Under the pieces are notes generated by a model. The model saw only the letters and a program-made list of their open reading frames with translations, had not been told where the DNA came from and made no database searches. A stretch of DNA of 37,154 bases from Chersky-840 sp035532735 (lineage in GTDB: Bacteria; Actinomycetota; Acidimicrobiia; Acidimicrobiales; UBA8190), in NCBI GenBank assembly GCA_035532735.1, contig DATKQM010000069.1, forward strand, positions 1 through 37,154, read 5' to 3'. Every line of letters begins with the position of its first letter. Position 1 is the first letter of the stretch. Position numbers and translations under genes: made by a program. Positions 23,589-32,299 of this stretch are shown here, piece by piece.

Positions 23589-25139
23589 TCAATTGACCTT
23601 GCGGTCATGTCCTTCCCAGAAGGGCTGGCGCAACTTGTACTTCTGGAGCTTTCCCGTGGCCGTCCGGGTCAGCCCGTCGCGCAGCTCCACCGACGTGGGT
23701 GCTTTGAAGTGTGCCAACCGGGCCCGGCAGAACTCGATGAGCTCCTCCTCGGTGGCGAGAGCCCCGGGGCGTAGCACCACGAGCGCTTTCACCGTCTCAC
23801 CCCATTTGTCGTCGGGGACACCGATCACCGCGGCCTCGGCCACCGCAGCGTGTTGGTAGAGACAGTCCTCGACCTCGATCGACGAGACGTTCTCGCCGCC
23901 GGTGATGATCACGTCCTTCTTGCGATCGGCGATGACGGTGTAGGGGCCGTCGAGATACCCACCGTCGCCGGTATGGAACCAGCCGCCCTCGAGGGCCTTG
24001 GCCGTCTCGGCCGGTTGCTCCCAGTAGCCGTCGAAGACATGGTTGGTCCGGGCCAGGATCTCGCCGTCCACGTCGACGCGCATGCGCACCCCCACCGCAG
24101 GAACTCCGGCACGCGACAGCATCGAGGCCCGCACCGAGGTGTCGAGGTCGTCCCATTCCGACGGCGCCCGGTTGATGGTGAGCAGGGGGGTGGTCTCGGT
24201 GAGGCCGTAGATCTGGATGAACTCCCAACCGAGCTCTGTCTCGACCGCCTCGATGGTCTTGCTGGGGGGAGGGGCCCCGGCCACCACCATCCTGACGGTC
24301 CCTCGCCCGGGGACCTCTTCCCCCTGCTGGCGACGGGCCGCGGCGGCACCGAGGATGGCGGCCACCACCGCAGGCGCCCCGCACAGCATCGTCACCCCTT
24401 CACGTTCGATCCGACCCAGGATCTCCTCGCCGTCGATCTTGCGGACCACGACATGGCGCCCGCCCATCGCCGTCATCGCGTAAGGCATGCCCCACCCGTT
24501 GCAGTGGAACATGGGCAGGGTGTGCAGCAGCGTGTCTCGCTCGCTCACCGATGTGTGCCATCCGAAGACCGCGGCGTTGAGCCAGCAGTTCCGATGGGTG
24601 AGCTGGACCCCTTTCGGACGCGCCGTGGTTCCCGAGGTGTAGTTGATCGAGCACGTGGCGGCCTCGTCGCCCTCCCAACGGGCGGGTCGCGCGTCGGCGG
24701 GAGCCGGCGCGAACAGCTCGGCGTCCTCTTCGCCGTCGAGGAGCAACCGCACCTTGGCCGAGACGCCGGCCAGTGACGGCTCGATCTCGGGGTCCACGAG
24801 CAGGACCGACGCTCCGGAGTGTTCGACGATGTAGGCGACTTCATCGGCGTTGAGCCGGAAGTTGACGGGAACGAGGATGCGCCCGAACCCGCTCACGCCG
24901 AAGTAGGAGATGAGAAACCGGGCCGAGTTCGGGCTCACGATGGCGACCCGCTCGCCGTGCGCCACCCCCATGGCGTCGAGGGCCAACGCCATACCCCGAG
25001 CCCGGTCGTGCATCTCGGCGTAGGTGATGGAGCCGAGCGAGCCCGCCACACCCGGTTCGTCGACGATCGCCACCCGGTCCGCGCCGTGGACGAGCGCGGC
25101 TCGCTCCAAGAAGTCACCGATCGTGAGCGGAACGTGCAT
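23589..25139 (-). CDS. AMP-binding acyl-CoA synthetase
   Basis: A 516-residue ANL-superfamily ligase that makes an acyl-AMP from acid and ATP and then the CoA thioester. Motifs in order are the P-loop-like YTSGTTARPKGV (167-178), QIYGLTETTPLLT, GWFHTGDGGYLDG, IADRKKDVIITGGENVSSIEVED and the C-terminal catalytic lysine in TATGKLQKYKLRQ. It has no membrane or fused domain. The ATG at 25139 has GGAGGAG at 7-nt spacing. It is divergent from the FAD oxidoreductase gene with 160 nt between. Length and motif spelling suit medium-chain or aromatic/terpenoid acids, but the acid cannot be named. A second synthetase lies at 30.5-32.1 kb. Confidence 0.93.
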   Translation of the reverse strand: MHVPLTIGDFLERAALVHGADRVAIVDEPGVAGSLGSITYAEMHDRARGMALALDAMGVAHGERVAIVSPNSARFLISYFGVSGFGRILVPVNFRLNADEVAYIVEHSGASVLLVDPEIEPSLAGVSAKVRLLLDGEEDAELFAPAPADARPARWEGDEAATCSINYTSGTTARPKGVQLTHRNCWLNAAVFGWHTSVSERDTLLHTLPMFHCNGWGMPYAMTAMGGRHVVVRKIDGEEILGRIEREGVTMLCGAPAVVAAILGAAAARRQQGEEVPGRGTVRMVVAGAPPPSKTIEAVETELGWEFIQIYGLTETTPLLTINRAPSEWDDLDTSVRASMLSRAGVPAVGVRMRVDVDGEILARTNHVFDGYWEQPAETAKALEGGWFHTGDGGYLDGPYTVIADRKKDVIITGGENVSSIEVEDCLYQHAAVAEAAVIGVPDDKWGETVKALVVLRPGALATEEELIEFCRARLAHFKAPTSVELRDGLTRTATGKLQKYKLRQPFWEGHDRKVN

Positions 25140-25299
25140 GGGTGGCTCCTCCGGTACCTGGCGCCGTCGACCCGGTCCCGCGATCGATCATCTCAGATGG
25201 GCATGCCCATCGCCCGAGGAGCGCCTCACCGGGTCGCGCTGGTAGTTTCCCGACGTCGGTGTGGTCCGCGGGCCACGCCAGCGGCGAACCGAGGTGCAT

Positions 25300-26715
25300 A
25301 TGGCTGAGATCGTGGTCACCGGGGGGGGAGTCGGGGGACTGGCCGCCGCGATGCTGCTCGCCGAGGACGGCCACGACGTCACCCTGCTCGAGCGTGACCC
25401 GGCCGAGCCTCCGGCGCCGTCCGAGGCATGGGAGAGCTGGGAACGCCGCGGCGTCAACCAGTTCCGACTGCTGCATTTCTTCATGCCCCGGTTCCGCCTT
25501 GCGCTCGAAGAGGAATTGCCCCACGTGGCCAAGGCGCTCGAGGCGGCCGGCGCCCTGCGCCTCAGCCTGATCGGCGAGGTGCCGGTGTCGCTCTCCGGCG
25601 GCGAGCGCCCCGGGGACGGTGCGTTCGAGAGCCTGACGGCGCGCCGGCCCGTGGTCGAGGCGGTCATGGCGGTCGCGGCGGCTACGACTCCCGGAGTCAC
25701 CGTGCGTCGCGGCGTCGCCGTGGCCGGTCTCGTCGCCGGCGCCCAGGCGATCCGGGGCGTACCCCATATCACCGGCGTGCGCACCGCGGCGGGGGAGGAG
25801 ATCTCCGCCGACCTCGTCGTCGACGCCACCGGCCGACGCTCCGCGTTGCCCGACTGGCTCGAAGCGGCGGGCGCGCGCCGTCCCGTCGAAGAGCTCGAGG
25901 ACTCCGGGTTCGTGTACTACGGACGGCACTTCCGGTCCCCCGATGGCACCACACCCGCGGCTCTGGGACCGGCCCTGCAGGCTTACGGCAGTGTCTCGAC
26001 CTTGACGCTGCGGGCCGACAACGGCACCTGGGGAATCGGGGTCATCGCCAGTGCGGCCGACAAGACCCTCCGGGGCTTGCGCGACGTCGACACGTGGACG
26101 GCGGTGGTGCGCAACTTGCCGTTGGCCGCGCATTGGCTCGACGGCGAGCCCATCGAGGACCGGGTCGTGACCATGTCCAAGATCGAGGACCGCCACCGCG
26201 ACTTCACGGTGGACGGCGCTCCGGTGGCCACGGGAGTGGTGGCGGTGGCGGACTCGTGGGCGTGCACGAACCCGTCGCTCGGACGCGGCGCATCGATCGG
26301 CATGATGCACTGTCTGGCGCTGCGTGACCTCTTGCGCACCAACGGAGTCGACGATCCCGCCGCCTTCAGCGCGGCATGGGCGCAAGCCACCGAGTCGGTC
26401 GTGGAGCCCTGGTATCGGGCCACGCTGAGTTTCGACCGTCACCGCCTCGGCGAGATCGACGCCGAGATACGGGGCGGGGAGTACCGACCTGACGGAGGGG
26501 ACTGGGACATCGTCAAGTCCGTCTTCTTCGCGGCCGGCCAGGACCCCGACTGCCTTCGGGCCGCGCTGACCATGCAGACGTTGCTGGGAACGCCCGAGGA
26601 GGTCTTCGCCGACGCCGCGCTGTTCGAGAAGGCCCTCACTCTGGGCGCAGGGTGGCGCGACGCTCCGCCGCTCGGGCCCAGTCGGAGCGAGCTCCTGTCC
26701 ATCGTGGCAGCCTGA
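25300..26715 (+). CDS. FAD-dependent oxidoreductase (flavin monooxygenase/geranylgeranyl-reductase-like)
   Basis: A 471-residue flavoprotein. The Rossmann signature VVTGGGVGGLAAAMLLAEDGHDVTLLERD begins at residue 5. A second FAD contact, the ...DSWACTNPSLGRGASIGM segment, lies at about 320-340, with Asp replacing the usual GD start. This plan fits class A flavin monooxygenases, halogenases and geranylgeranyl-reductase-like proteins. I see no halogenase WxWxIP motif. The ATG at 25300 is chosen because the Rossmann strand follows at once; the frame is open from 25261. The alpha/beta hydrolase gene follows by 43 nt on the same strand, so the two probably act in one oxidation-hydrolysis route. 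Confidence 0.88.
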   Translation: MAEIVVTGGGVGGLAAAMLLAEDGHDVTLLERDPAEPPAPSEAWESWERRGVNQFRLLHFFMPRFRLALEEELPHVAKALEAAGALRLSLIGEVPVSLSGGERPGDGAFESLTARRPVVEAVMAVAAATTPGVTVRRGVAVAGLVAGAQAIRGVPHITGVRTAAGEEISADLVVDATGRRSALPDWLEAAGARRPVEELEDSGFVYYGRHFRSPDGTTPAALGPALQAYGSVSTLTLRADNGTWGIGVIASAADKTLRGLRDVDTWTAVVRNLPLAAHWLDGEPIEDRVVTMSKIEDRHRDFTVDGAPVATGVVAVADSWACTNPSLGRGASIGMMHCLALRDLLRTNGVDDPAAFSAAWAQATESVVEPWYRATLSFDRHRLGEIDAEIRGGEYRPDGGDWDIVKSVFFAAGQDPDCLRAALTMQTLLGTPEEVFADAALFEKALTLGAGWRDAPPLGPSRSELLSIVAA

Positions 26716-26758
26716 CGCTGCCTGAGCCCCCACGGGCCAGGCGGGGAAGAGAGACGTG

Positions 26759-27571
26759 ATGCGTGTCGACGTAGGTGGGGTCGGTATCGAGTACGAGGTC
26801 ACCGGGGAAGGGCCGCCCGTGGTGTTGCTGCACGGGTTTCCCGACAGCGGACGTCTGTGGCGCAACCAGGTTCCCGCCCTCGTGGAAGCCGGGTTCTGCA
26901 CCATCGTTCCCGACCTGCGCGGCTACGGCGCCTCGGACCAGCCGGCCGAGGTCGAGGCGTACTCCATCCCCTACCTGGCGGGTGACATCGTGGCCATCCT
27001 CGATGCCCAGGGCATCGACCGGGCCCACGTGGTGGGACATGACTGGGGTGCCGCCCTGGCGTGGGCCTTCGGGTCGTTGCTGCCGGACCGCGTCGACCAC
27101 CTGGCGGCACTGTCGGTCGGCCACCCCGGGTCGTTCGTCTCCGCGGGCTACGAGCAACGCGAGAAGTCGTGGTACATGTTGCTCTTCCAGTTCGAGGGCG
27201 TGGCCGAGCGGTGGTTGTCCAACGACGACTGGGCCAACCTGCGGGGGTGGGGAGACCACCCCGACATCGACGGCGTCATCGCCGATCTCGAGGCGACCAA
27301 GTCACTCACACCGGCACTCAACTACTACCGCGCCAACGTTCCCCCGGAGTCCTTCGTCCAACCGCCGCTGGAGCTCCCGCTCGTCCAGGCCAACACCATG
27401 GGAGTGTGGAGCAGCGGCGACTTCGCCCTGACCGAGACCCAGATGACCGGATCGGCGGCGCACGTCTCGGGGACGTGGCGCTACGAGAAGATCGACGGGC
27501 CCGGTCACTGGATGCAGCTCGAGGCGCCCGATGTGGTGAACGAGCTCCTGATCGACTTCCTGCCCCTGTAG
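26759..27571 (+). CDS. Alpha/beta hydrolase, epoxide-hydrolase-like
   Basis: A 270-residue alpha/beta hydrolase. The oxyanion motif HGFPDS (25-30) and the nucleophile elbow VGHDWGAALAW (93-103), with Asp95 rather than Ser, mark the epoxide hydrolase/haloalkane dehalogenase branch. The catalytic His is H250 in GPGHWMQLEAPD. A cap region (about 125-210) contains the paired Tyr/Trp residues typical of epoxide ring opening. The ATG at 26759 follows GGGGAAGAGA; the GTG directly before it is possible. It sits 43 nt behind the FAD oxidoreductase, and an oxygenase-made epoxide would be its logical substrate (inference). Confidence 0.9.
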   Translation: MRVDVGGVGIEYEVTGEGPPVVLLHGFPDSGRLWRNQVPALVEAGFCTIVPDLRGYGASDQPAEVEAYSIPYLAGDIVAILDAQGIDRAHVVGHDWGAALAWAFGSLLPDRVDHLAALSVGHPGSFVSAGYEQREKSWYMLLFQFEGVAERWLSNDDWANLRGWGDHPDIDGVIADLEATKSLTPALNYYRANVPPESFVQPPLELPLVQANTMGVWSSGDFALTETQMTGSAAHVSGTWRYEKIDGPGHWMQLEAPDVVNELLIDFLPL

Positions 27572-27594
27572 ACGCCGCTGGTGCGGCCCGGGAG

Positions 27595-28584
27595 TCAATC
27601 GGTCAACGACACCGTCGTGGACCACGCCCGGCGAACGACGCGCCACGCCGTCAACGAGACGACCGCGGCGGCGGTGAGCGGCACCCCCGCCAGTCTCCAT
27701 CCCGGCAACTCCACCGGGTATTGCCCGCTCGCGTAGCGGCCCGTGTAGAGGAAATTGTCCAGGGACGGGACCGGGTACCCGTGGTACGCGGCCGCCACCG
27801 CTCCGACCACGGCCGAGACGGCCATCAGTGTCAGAGCGATGGCGGTGAAGGTGGCCATGCGCTTGCCCGACCGCAGGTACAGCATGGGCATCTCGGCGTG
27901 CTTGGTCACAAGGGCGAGGGACCACACACTGGCCAGCACCCCGGCCACGAGCGCGAACCACAGCACGACGAGCAATGCGTGGGCTGCGGCCGGATTGCCG
28001 TCGAGGGGGATGAGCGGCCCGCCGTGGCTTTGGAACTCGTTGGGCAACTGGGTCATTCGGGCGATGAACAGGCCGAGCACGGCCAAGAACGATGCCAGCG
28101 GCACGCAGGAGAGCAGCATCAGGTGCCGACGGTGGGGGCGTGCCGCTCGTCGGACCCCGCCGACGAGGGCACCCCAGCCCGCCGCCATGGCGCAGAAGCT
28201 CACGATCAGGGCGAGCTGCATCACCTCGAAGGCGTAGCTCGAGATCCGGGTGGCCGGGGCCGCGAGCGTCGCCGCCGAGAGGGTCCGGAGGCTGTGGCCG
28301 CCCATGGCCGCCAGCACGAAGGGGACGACCACGATCCAAGGCAGCGTCGCCACCGCCACCGAGACCCGGGTGCGCCTGGCCCACAACTCCGGTCGTGGCG
28401 CCATGCCCGTGCCCCGCAGGCGCGTCGTGAGGGCTCCGCGCAGCAGATCGCCGGCCAGGCGCATCTCGTTGCCGCCGTCGGCGGCCAGGTCCTGGGTGAT
28501 CCGGCGGATCTCTTCGCCATAGACGTCTCGCCACCAGGCCGGATAACAGGCCAGCGACGCGTCGATCAGGCGCGGTGCTCTCAT
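27595..28584 (-). CDS. Integral membrane protein translationally coupled to PadR regulator
   Basis: A 329-residue membrane protein with no recognised catalytic motif. The N-terminal 60 residues are soluble and contain LACYPAWWRDVYGEEI and GDLLRGAL, a pattern seen in small 'permease-prefix'-like modules next to PadR genes. About seven hydrophobic segments follow (roughly 75-100, 118-145, 155-175, 205-230, 245-270 and 295-320). Its ATG overlaps the PadR stop as ATGA, so the two are translated together, and the PadR protein probably senses or controls this protein's ligand. It converges on the alpha/beta hydrolase gene with 23 nt between. Confidence 0.78.
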   Translation of the reverse strand: MRAPRLIDASLACYPAWWRDVYGEEIRRITQDLAADGGNEMRLAGDLLRGALTTRLRGTGMAPRPELWARRTRVSVAVATLPWIVVVPFVLAAMGGHSLRTLSAATLAAPATRISSYAFEVMQLALIVSFCAMAAGWGALVGGVRRAARPHRRHLMLLSCVPLASFLAVLGLFIARMTQLPNEFQSHGGPLIPLDGNPAAAHALLVVLWFALVAGVLASVWSLALVTKHAEMPMLYLRSGKRMATFTAIALTLMAVSAVVGAVAAAYHGYPVPSLDNFLYTGRYASGQYPVELPGWRLAGVPLTAAAVVSLTAWRVVRRAWSTTVSLTD

Positions 28585-28892
28585 GTGAAGGCCCCCAGAC
28601 GACGTAGCCCGATGCGTGCCACCTTGGCGGTGACCTCGAGGCGCTCTTTGAGCACGGCGGCCCCGTGGGCAGTGATGCGGTAGGGACGCCGTCGATCCTC
28701 GGCCGCCAACGCCTCGATCAACCCCTCCTCCTCGAGGCGGGCCAGGACGCCGTACAGGGTGCCGGGCCCGAGGGTGATGCCGGTCATGTCGTCGATGTCC
28801 CGGATGAGCCCGTAGCCATGCTTGGGCCCCCCGGTCAGGCTGGTGAGGACCATGAGGGTGGGATCTTGTGTTCGCCCCAGCCGGTTGCTCAC
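28581..28892 (-). CDS. PadR family transcriptional regulator
   Basis: A 103-residue PadR-like winged-helix protein. Typical features are DPTLMVLTSLTGGPKHGYGLIRDI, the recognition helix in LGPGTLYGVLARLEEEGLIE, and the wing DRRRPYRITAHGAAVLKERL. The single C-terminal helix makes it a short (subfamily 2) member that dimerises through it. The start is GTG 28892 with GGAGG 4 nt upstream. The downstream membrane protein gene overlaps by 4 nt. A -10 box with ATCGTA repeats just upstream suggests autoregulation. Confidence 0.93.
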   Translation of the reverse strand: MSNRLGRTQDPTLMVLTSLTGGPKHGYGLIRDIDDMTGITLGPGTLYGVLARLEEEGLIEALAAEDRRRPYRITAHGAAVLKERLEVTAKVARIGLRRLGAFT

Positions 28893-28919
28893 CCTGCCTC
28901 CGTCGTCGACGCCTCCCGG

Positions 28920-28940
28920 ACTATATCGTAAATCGTACTA
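28920..28940 (-). promoter_or_regulatory. PadR promoter -10 with repeated ATCGTA boxes
   Basis: On the minus strand TATAGT (28925-28920) is a good -10 placing the start near 28913, 20 nt before the GTG. Directly upstream, ATCGTA occurs twice on the plus strand (28925-28930 and 28932-28937) at a 7-bp period inside the spacer. No clear -35 is present. A protein bound here would block the promoter. Confidence 0.5.
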
Positions 28941-28964
28941 AGGAGCGAGAGTCGGGGCTGGGCG

Positions 28965-29768
28965 TCAGTCGCGGAAGTCCGGGGCCCGCTTCTGGCGCCG
29001 GGCCCGGACGGCCTCCTCGAAGTTCTCGGTGGTGAGCCGGACATAGAGCTGCGTGGTGCCTTCGTGGTCCATGTGGCCGTGCAGGCTCCCGGCGTCGAGG
29101 CTCGCCCACAGCATCCGCTTGGTCAGCTCGATGCCGAGGCGCGAGAAGCCGATGATGCGCTCCGCCATGTCGTAGGTGGTGTCGAGGAGCTGGTCGGCGG
29201 GGACGACGCTCGAGACGAGGCCGATGCGCCCGGCCTCCTCGGCGTCCACGTCGCGGCCGGTGAGCATGATGTCGAAGGCGCGCGACGACCCGATGGCACG
29301 GGGCAGGAGATAGCTCAGGCCGAGCTCGCTGGAGGTCAGCCCGTTGTTGATCCCCGCCGCTCGGAAATAGGCTGCCTCGGAGGCGACGCGGATGTCGGTG
29401 GCGACGCTGAGGCAGAACCCGCCCCCGATGGCGGGCCCGCTGATAGCTCCGATGACAGGTTGGTGCATCTTGCGGATGGCCCGGATGACGTCGTCGAGGA
29501 GCTCCATCGAGCGCTGGGCGATCGTGCTCCGGGTCAGGCCCGCGATGTTGGGGATGATCCCGGCGTCTTCCAGATCCGCCCCCGAGCAGAACGCCCCACC
29601 CGCGCCGGTGAGGACCACGACACGCGTGTCGTTGTCGGCGCTGGCCGCTTCGAGCGCCTCGCGCAACGGGATCATCACGTCGAAGGCCATGGCGTTCATC
29701 CGCTCGGGTCGATTCAAGGTGATGAGGGTCACGTGCGGACGTGGCTTGTCCACCAGGACGTAGGACAT
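28965..29768 (-). CDS. Enoyl-CoA hydratase/isomerase family protein
   Basis: A 267-residue crotonase-fold protein. The oxyanion-hole signatures are GGAFCSGADLEDAG (about 57-70) and AISGPAIGGGFCLSVATDIRVAS (about 108-130). The helix at about 140-155 (GLTSSELGLSYLLPRAIG) supplies the catalytic Glu position (SSELGL), consistent with hydratase activity. It should hydrate or isomerise an enoyl-CoA. The ATG at 29768 has GGGAG about 10 nt before it, inside the end of the preceding gene. It is the third gene of the FadD / unknown / hydratase run, with a 6-nt gap, and a CoA-ester degradation route is implied. Confidence 0.93.
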   Translation of the reverse strand: MSYVLVDKPRPHVTLITLNRPERMNAMAFDVMIPLREALEAASADNDTRVVVLTGAGGAFCSGADLEDAGIIPNIAGLTRSTIAQRSMELLDDVIRAIRKMHQPVIGAISGPAIGGGFCLSVATDIRVASEAAYFRAAGINNGLTSSELGLSYLLPRAIGSSRAFDIMLTGRDVDAEEAGRIGLVSSVVPADQLLDTTYDMAERIIGFSRLGIELTKRMLWASLDAGSLHGHMDHEGTTQLYVRLTTENFEEAVRARRQKRAPDFRD

Positions 29769-29774
29769 CGACGA

Positions 29775-30452
29775 TCAGGCTCCCGCGCCCGCAGTCCGCA
29801 GCCGCAGGGACGAGGCTCCGAGGAGGCGGAACGTGTTGCAGTAGATGACCTGTCCGCCTGCCGCCTTCCAGTCGGCCCACACCTCGAAGGCCTTGGTCTT
29901 CGATCCCTCGAAGTACTTGGCCATGTGCCGGGCCATGCTCATGTAGGCGGCCTCGGGGTCCTCGGCGTCGAGCTCGTAGAAGTGCATGTAGCGCGGGTCA
30001 CCGTCGGCGGTGTTCTCGTACGGGGTGACATGGGTGAAGCCGGGGATGGCGGCCGACGCGATGTGTCGGATGTGGACGAAGTCGCCCCAGTCCCGCAGGG
30101 CCTGGGTCTGGGCGGGGGACTGGGGGCTGATCCACACGATGAGCAGCCCCGTGGTGGGTGCCCCGGTCAAGATGCCCTGGCTGGGTCGCGCCACATGGCG
30201 GAAATGTCGGGCCGTGGTGCCCGGCAGCGGGTCCGGGGCGGTGAAGGACTCGTCGACCTCGGCCACCCCGAGCAATGTGCCGTCGACGACGGCCATGGGG
30301 AGCTCGGTGCGCCCCGGGACGTTGTTCTCCCACCACGTCACGCGCTCCACGCCGCGTCGGTCCGCCAGCTCCGACGCCCGGTGCGCGCCGTAGTGCCCGG
30401 GGTCGAGGTCGCCGAGCTCGAGATACAGCCCGGTGGTGATGCGGTCTTCCAT
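29775..30452 (-). CDS. Uncharacterised protein in acyl-CoA operon, possible EthD/dimeric alpha-beta barrel fold
   Basis: A 225-residue soluble protein of no family I can name. The alternation of short strands and helices, with FVHIRHIASAAIPGFTHVTPYEN and RYMHFYELDAEDPEAAYMSMARHM in the second half, resembles two ferredoxin-like halves of EthD or DABB proteins. The first half (WWENNVPGRTELPMAVVDGTLLGVAEVD) may be a diverged copy. Its ATG directly abuts the FadD stop (0 nt), with GAGG inside that gene's end, so it is translationally coupled. Placement between an acyl-CoA synthetase and an enoyl-CoA hydratase suggests a ring- or side-chain-modifying step (inference). Confidence 0.72.
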   Translation of the reverse strand: MEDRITTGLYLELGDLDPGHYGAHRASELADRRGVERVTWWENNVPGRTELPMAVVDGTLLGVAEVDESFTAPDPLPGTTARHFRHVARPSQGILTGAPTTGLLIVWISPQSPAQTQALRDWGDFVHIRHIASAAIPGFTHVTPYENTADGDPRYMHFYELDAEDPEAAYMSMARHMAKYFEGSKTKAFEVWADWKAAGGQVIYCNTFRLLGASSLRLRTAGAGA

Positions 30453-32099
30453 TCAGGCCTCGAGGGCGCGCTCCCTGGCCCACCGGTAGTCGGCCTTGCC
30501 CGCAGGCGATCGCACGATGTGGGGGAGAAAGGCGATGGCCTTGGGAAGCTTGAAGCGGGCGATGTGCGTGGCCGCCTCCGCGAGCAGCTCCTCGGTCGTC
30601 ACCGTGCGGCCCTGGGCCACCTCCACCAGGGCGACCACCTCCTGGCCCCAACGCTCGCTGGGGCGCGGCGCCACCACGACGTCGGCGACGGCAGGGTGCC
30701 CGATGATGGCCTGTTCGACCTCCTCGGCGAAGATCTTCTCGCCCCCGGAGTTGATCGTCACCGAGTCCCGACCGAGCAGCTCGATCTCGCCGTTGGCGAG
30801 GAGCCGGGCCCGGTCGCCGGGTACCGAATAGTGCTGGCCGTCGATGACCGGGAACGTCCGCGCTGTCTTCTCTGCGTCGCCGAGGTAGCCGAGAGGCACG
30901 GAGCCGGTTTGGGCCAACCAGCCCGCCTCCTCGTCGCCGGGCTCGAGGACGCGGCTCATGTCCGAGCTCACCACGACCGTCCCGGGCCCCGCGACGAAGG
31001 TCCCGGTCGAGACCGACCCCGGGGTCGACGCCGACCCCATCTGGACGCCGGTCTCCGAAGCCCCCGCCACGTCGGAGATCATGACGTTGGGGAGCACCGC
31101 CAACAGGCGCTCTTTGATCCCGACGCTCAAGGTGGCGCCCCCGCTGCCGAAGGCCATCAGCGTGCTGGCGTCGTGGCCACCGCGTTCGAGCTCCTCGACG
31201 ACGGGACGGGCCATGGCGTCACCGACCACCGAGATGCCGATGACCCGTTCGCGAGCCACGGTGTCCCACACGTCGACGGGGTCGACCGATCGCGTGTTGG
31301 TGGGGAAGACCATGGTCGCACCCATGGCCATGTAGTAGAAGCACCCCCACTGCGCCGCGCCGTGCATGAGCGGCGGGATCGACATGACGCGGATGTCCGC
31401 GGTGGGCAGTATCCGGGCCGCCAGGTGGTCGTAGCTCTCCACCAGCTCCCAGGTGCCGTAGGTGCGCCCGCCCATGGCGGCCCGGAAGATGTCGTGCTGG
31501 CGCCACAGCACCCCTTTGGGCATGCCGGTGGTGCCGCCGGTGTAGAGGATGTAGAGGTCGTCGGGGCTGAGATCGACCGGAGGGAGCTCGGGCGATGACG
31601 ACGCCAGGGCGGCTTCGTAGTCGACGGCCCCGGGCAGGAGACCGTTGCCCGACTCGTCGGCCACCTGCAAGAGGAGCTCGAGCTTGGGGAGCGACGACAG
31701 CACCCGGGCGAGCACCGGCGCGAAGGTGGCGTGGTAGATCACGGCCCGGGCCCCGGAGTCGGTGAGGAGGTACTGCAGCTCCTCCTCGACGTAGCGGTAG
31801 TTGACGTTGAACGGCGCCACCCGGGCCAGGTAGGACCCGATCATCCCCTCGACGTACTCATTGGAATTGTGGAGATAGAGCCCCAGGTGGTCCTGCGCCG
31901 ATTCGTGCCCGGCGAGACCCTGGCGGCCGCGCTGGGCGCCCAACCCGTGCTTGTGCAGGAACATGGCCAGGCGCCGGGAGCGATCTCGTAACTCGGCGTA
32001 GTTGTAGCGCCGATCGCCCCACACGATGGCCTCGCGCTCGGGGATCGTGGCCGCCACCGTCTCGAACACCAAGCCCAGGTTGAACTGCTCGTCGCTCAC
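30453..32099 (-). CDS. AMP-binding acyl-CoA synthetase (FadD-like)
   Basis: A 548-residue ANL ligase. YILYTGGTTGMPKGVLW (about 188-205) is the nucleotide-binding motif in the GGTTG spelling common in actinobacterial FadD proteins of sterol and fatty-acid catabolism. Next come PPLMHGAAQW, VAGASETG, YSVPGDRARLLANGEIELLGRDSVTINSGGEKIFAEEVE and the catalytic lysine in SPAGKADYRW. The start is GTG 32099 after GGGAGGGGGG. It heads a three-gene run with the unknown protein (0 nt) and the hydratase (6 nt). The stretch near residues 55-70 (AQRGRQGLAGHESAQDH) replaces the usual hydrophilic loop and is odd, perhaps an insertion. Confidence 0.93.
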   Translation of the reverse strand: MSDEQFNLGLVFETVAATIPEREAIVWGDRRYNYAELRDRSRRLAMFLHKHGLGAQRGRQGLAGHESAQDHLGLYLHNSNEYVEGMIGSYLARVAPFNVNYRYVEEELQYLLTDSGARAVIYHATFAPVLARVLSSLPKLELLLQVADESGNGLLPGAVDYEAALASSSPELPPVDLSPDDLYILYTGGTTGMPKGVLWRQHDIFRAAMGGRTYGTWELVESYDHLAARILPTADIRVMSIPPLMHGAAQWGCFYYMAMGATMVFPTNTRSVDPVDVWDTVARERVIGISVVGDAMARPVVEELERGGHDASTLMAFGSGGATLSVGIKERLLAVLPNVMISDVAGASETGVQMGSASTPGSVSTGTFVAGPGTVVVSSDMSRVLEPGDEEAGWLAQTGSVPLGYLGDAEKTARTFPVIDGQHYSVPGDRARLLANGEIELLGRDSVTINSGGEKIFAEEVEQAIIGHPAVADVVVAPRPSERWGQEVVALVEVAQGRTVTTEELLAEAATHIARFKLPKAIAFLPHIVRSPAGKADYRWARERALEA

Positions 32100-32199
32100 A
32101 GACCCCCCTCCCGGTCGACGACCCTGGTCGGCCGGTCGACGATGACGACGGCACCCCCGTCGCAGGACGGGCGCATGTTATCGGGGGCAAGATGACGCC

Positions 32200-32280
32200 A
32201 TGGACCTTGACGAGCCCGTGCCCGAAGCCGACGGGCTCGAGCAGTCGATGGCCGAGCCCTTCGACGACGAGGACCGCTGA
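32200..32280 (+). CDS. Very small acidic protein with PEADxxEQ motif (tentative)
   Basis: A 26-residue open frame, MDLDEPVPEADGLEQSMAEP and six more residues ending FDDEDR. From memory, short acidic actinobacterial proteins with a D(L)DxPxPEADxxEQ motif are common, and this matches that pattern closely. The ribosome site is weak. It lies alone on the plus strand between the FadD start and the DUF2630 stop. No function is known. Confidence 0.4.
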   Translation: MDLDEPVPEADGLEQSMAEPFDDEDR

Positions 32281-32299
32281 CCCCGCCAGGCGCGGCCTT

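Noticed and set aside
29064..31598. An 844-codon plus-strand frame opposite the FadD operon
   Set aside because: The opposite strand encodes three recognisable proteins with all motifs. This frame is His/Gly/Arg/Val-rich antisense sequence.
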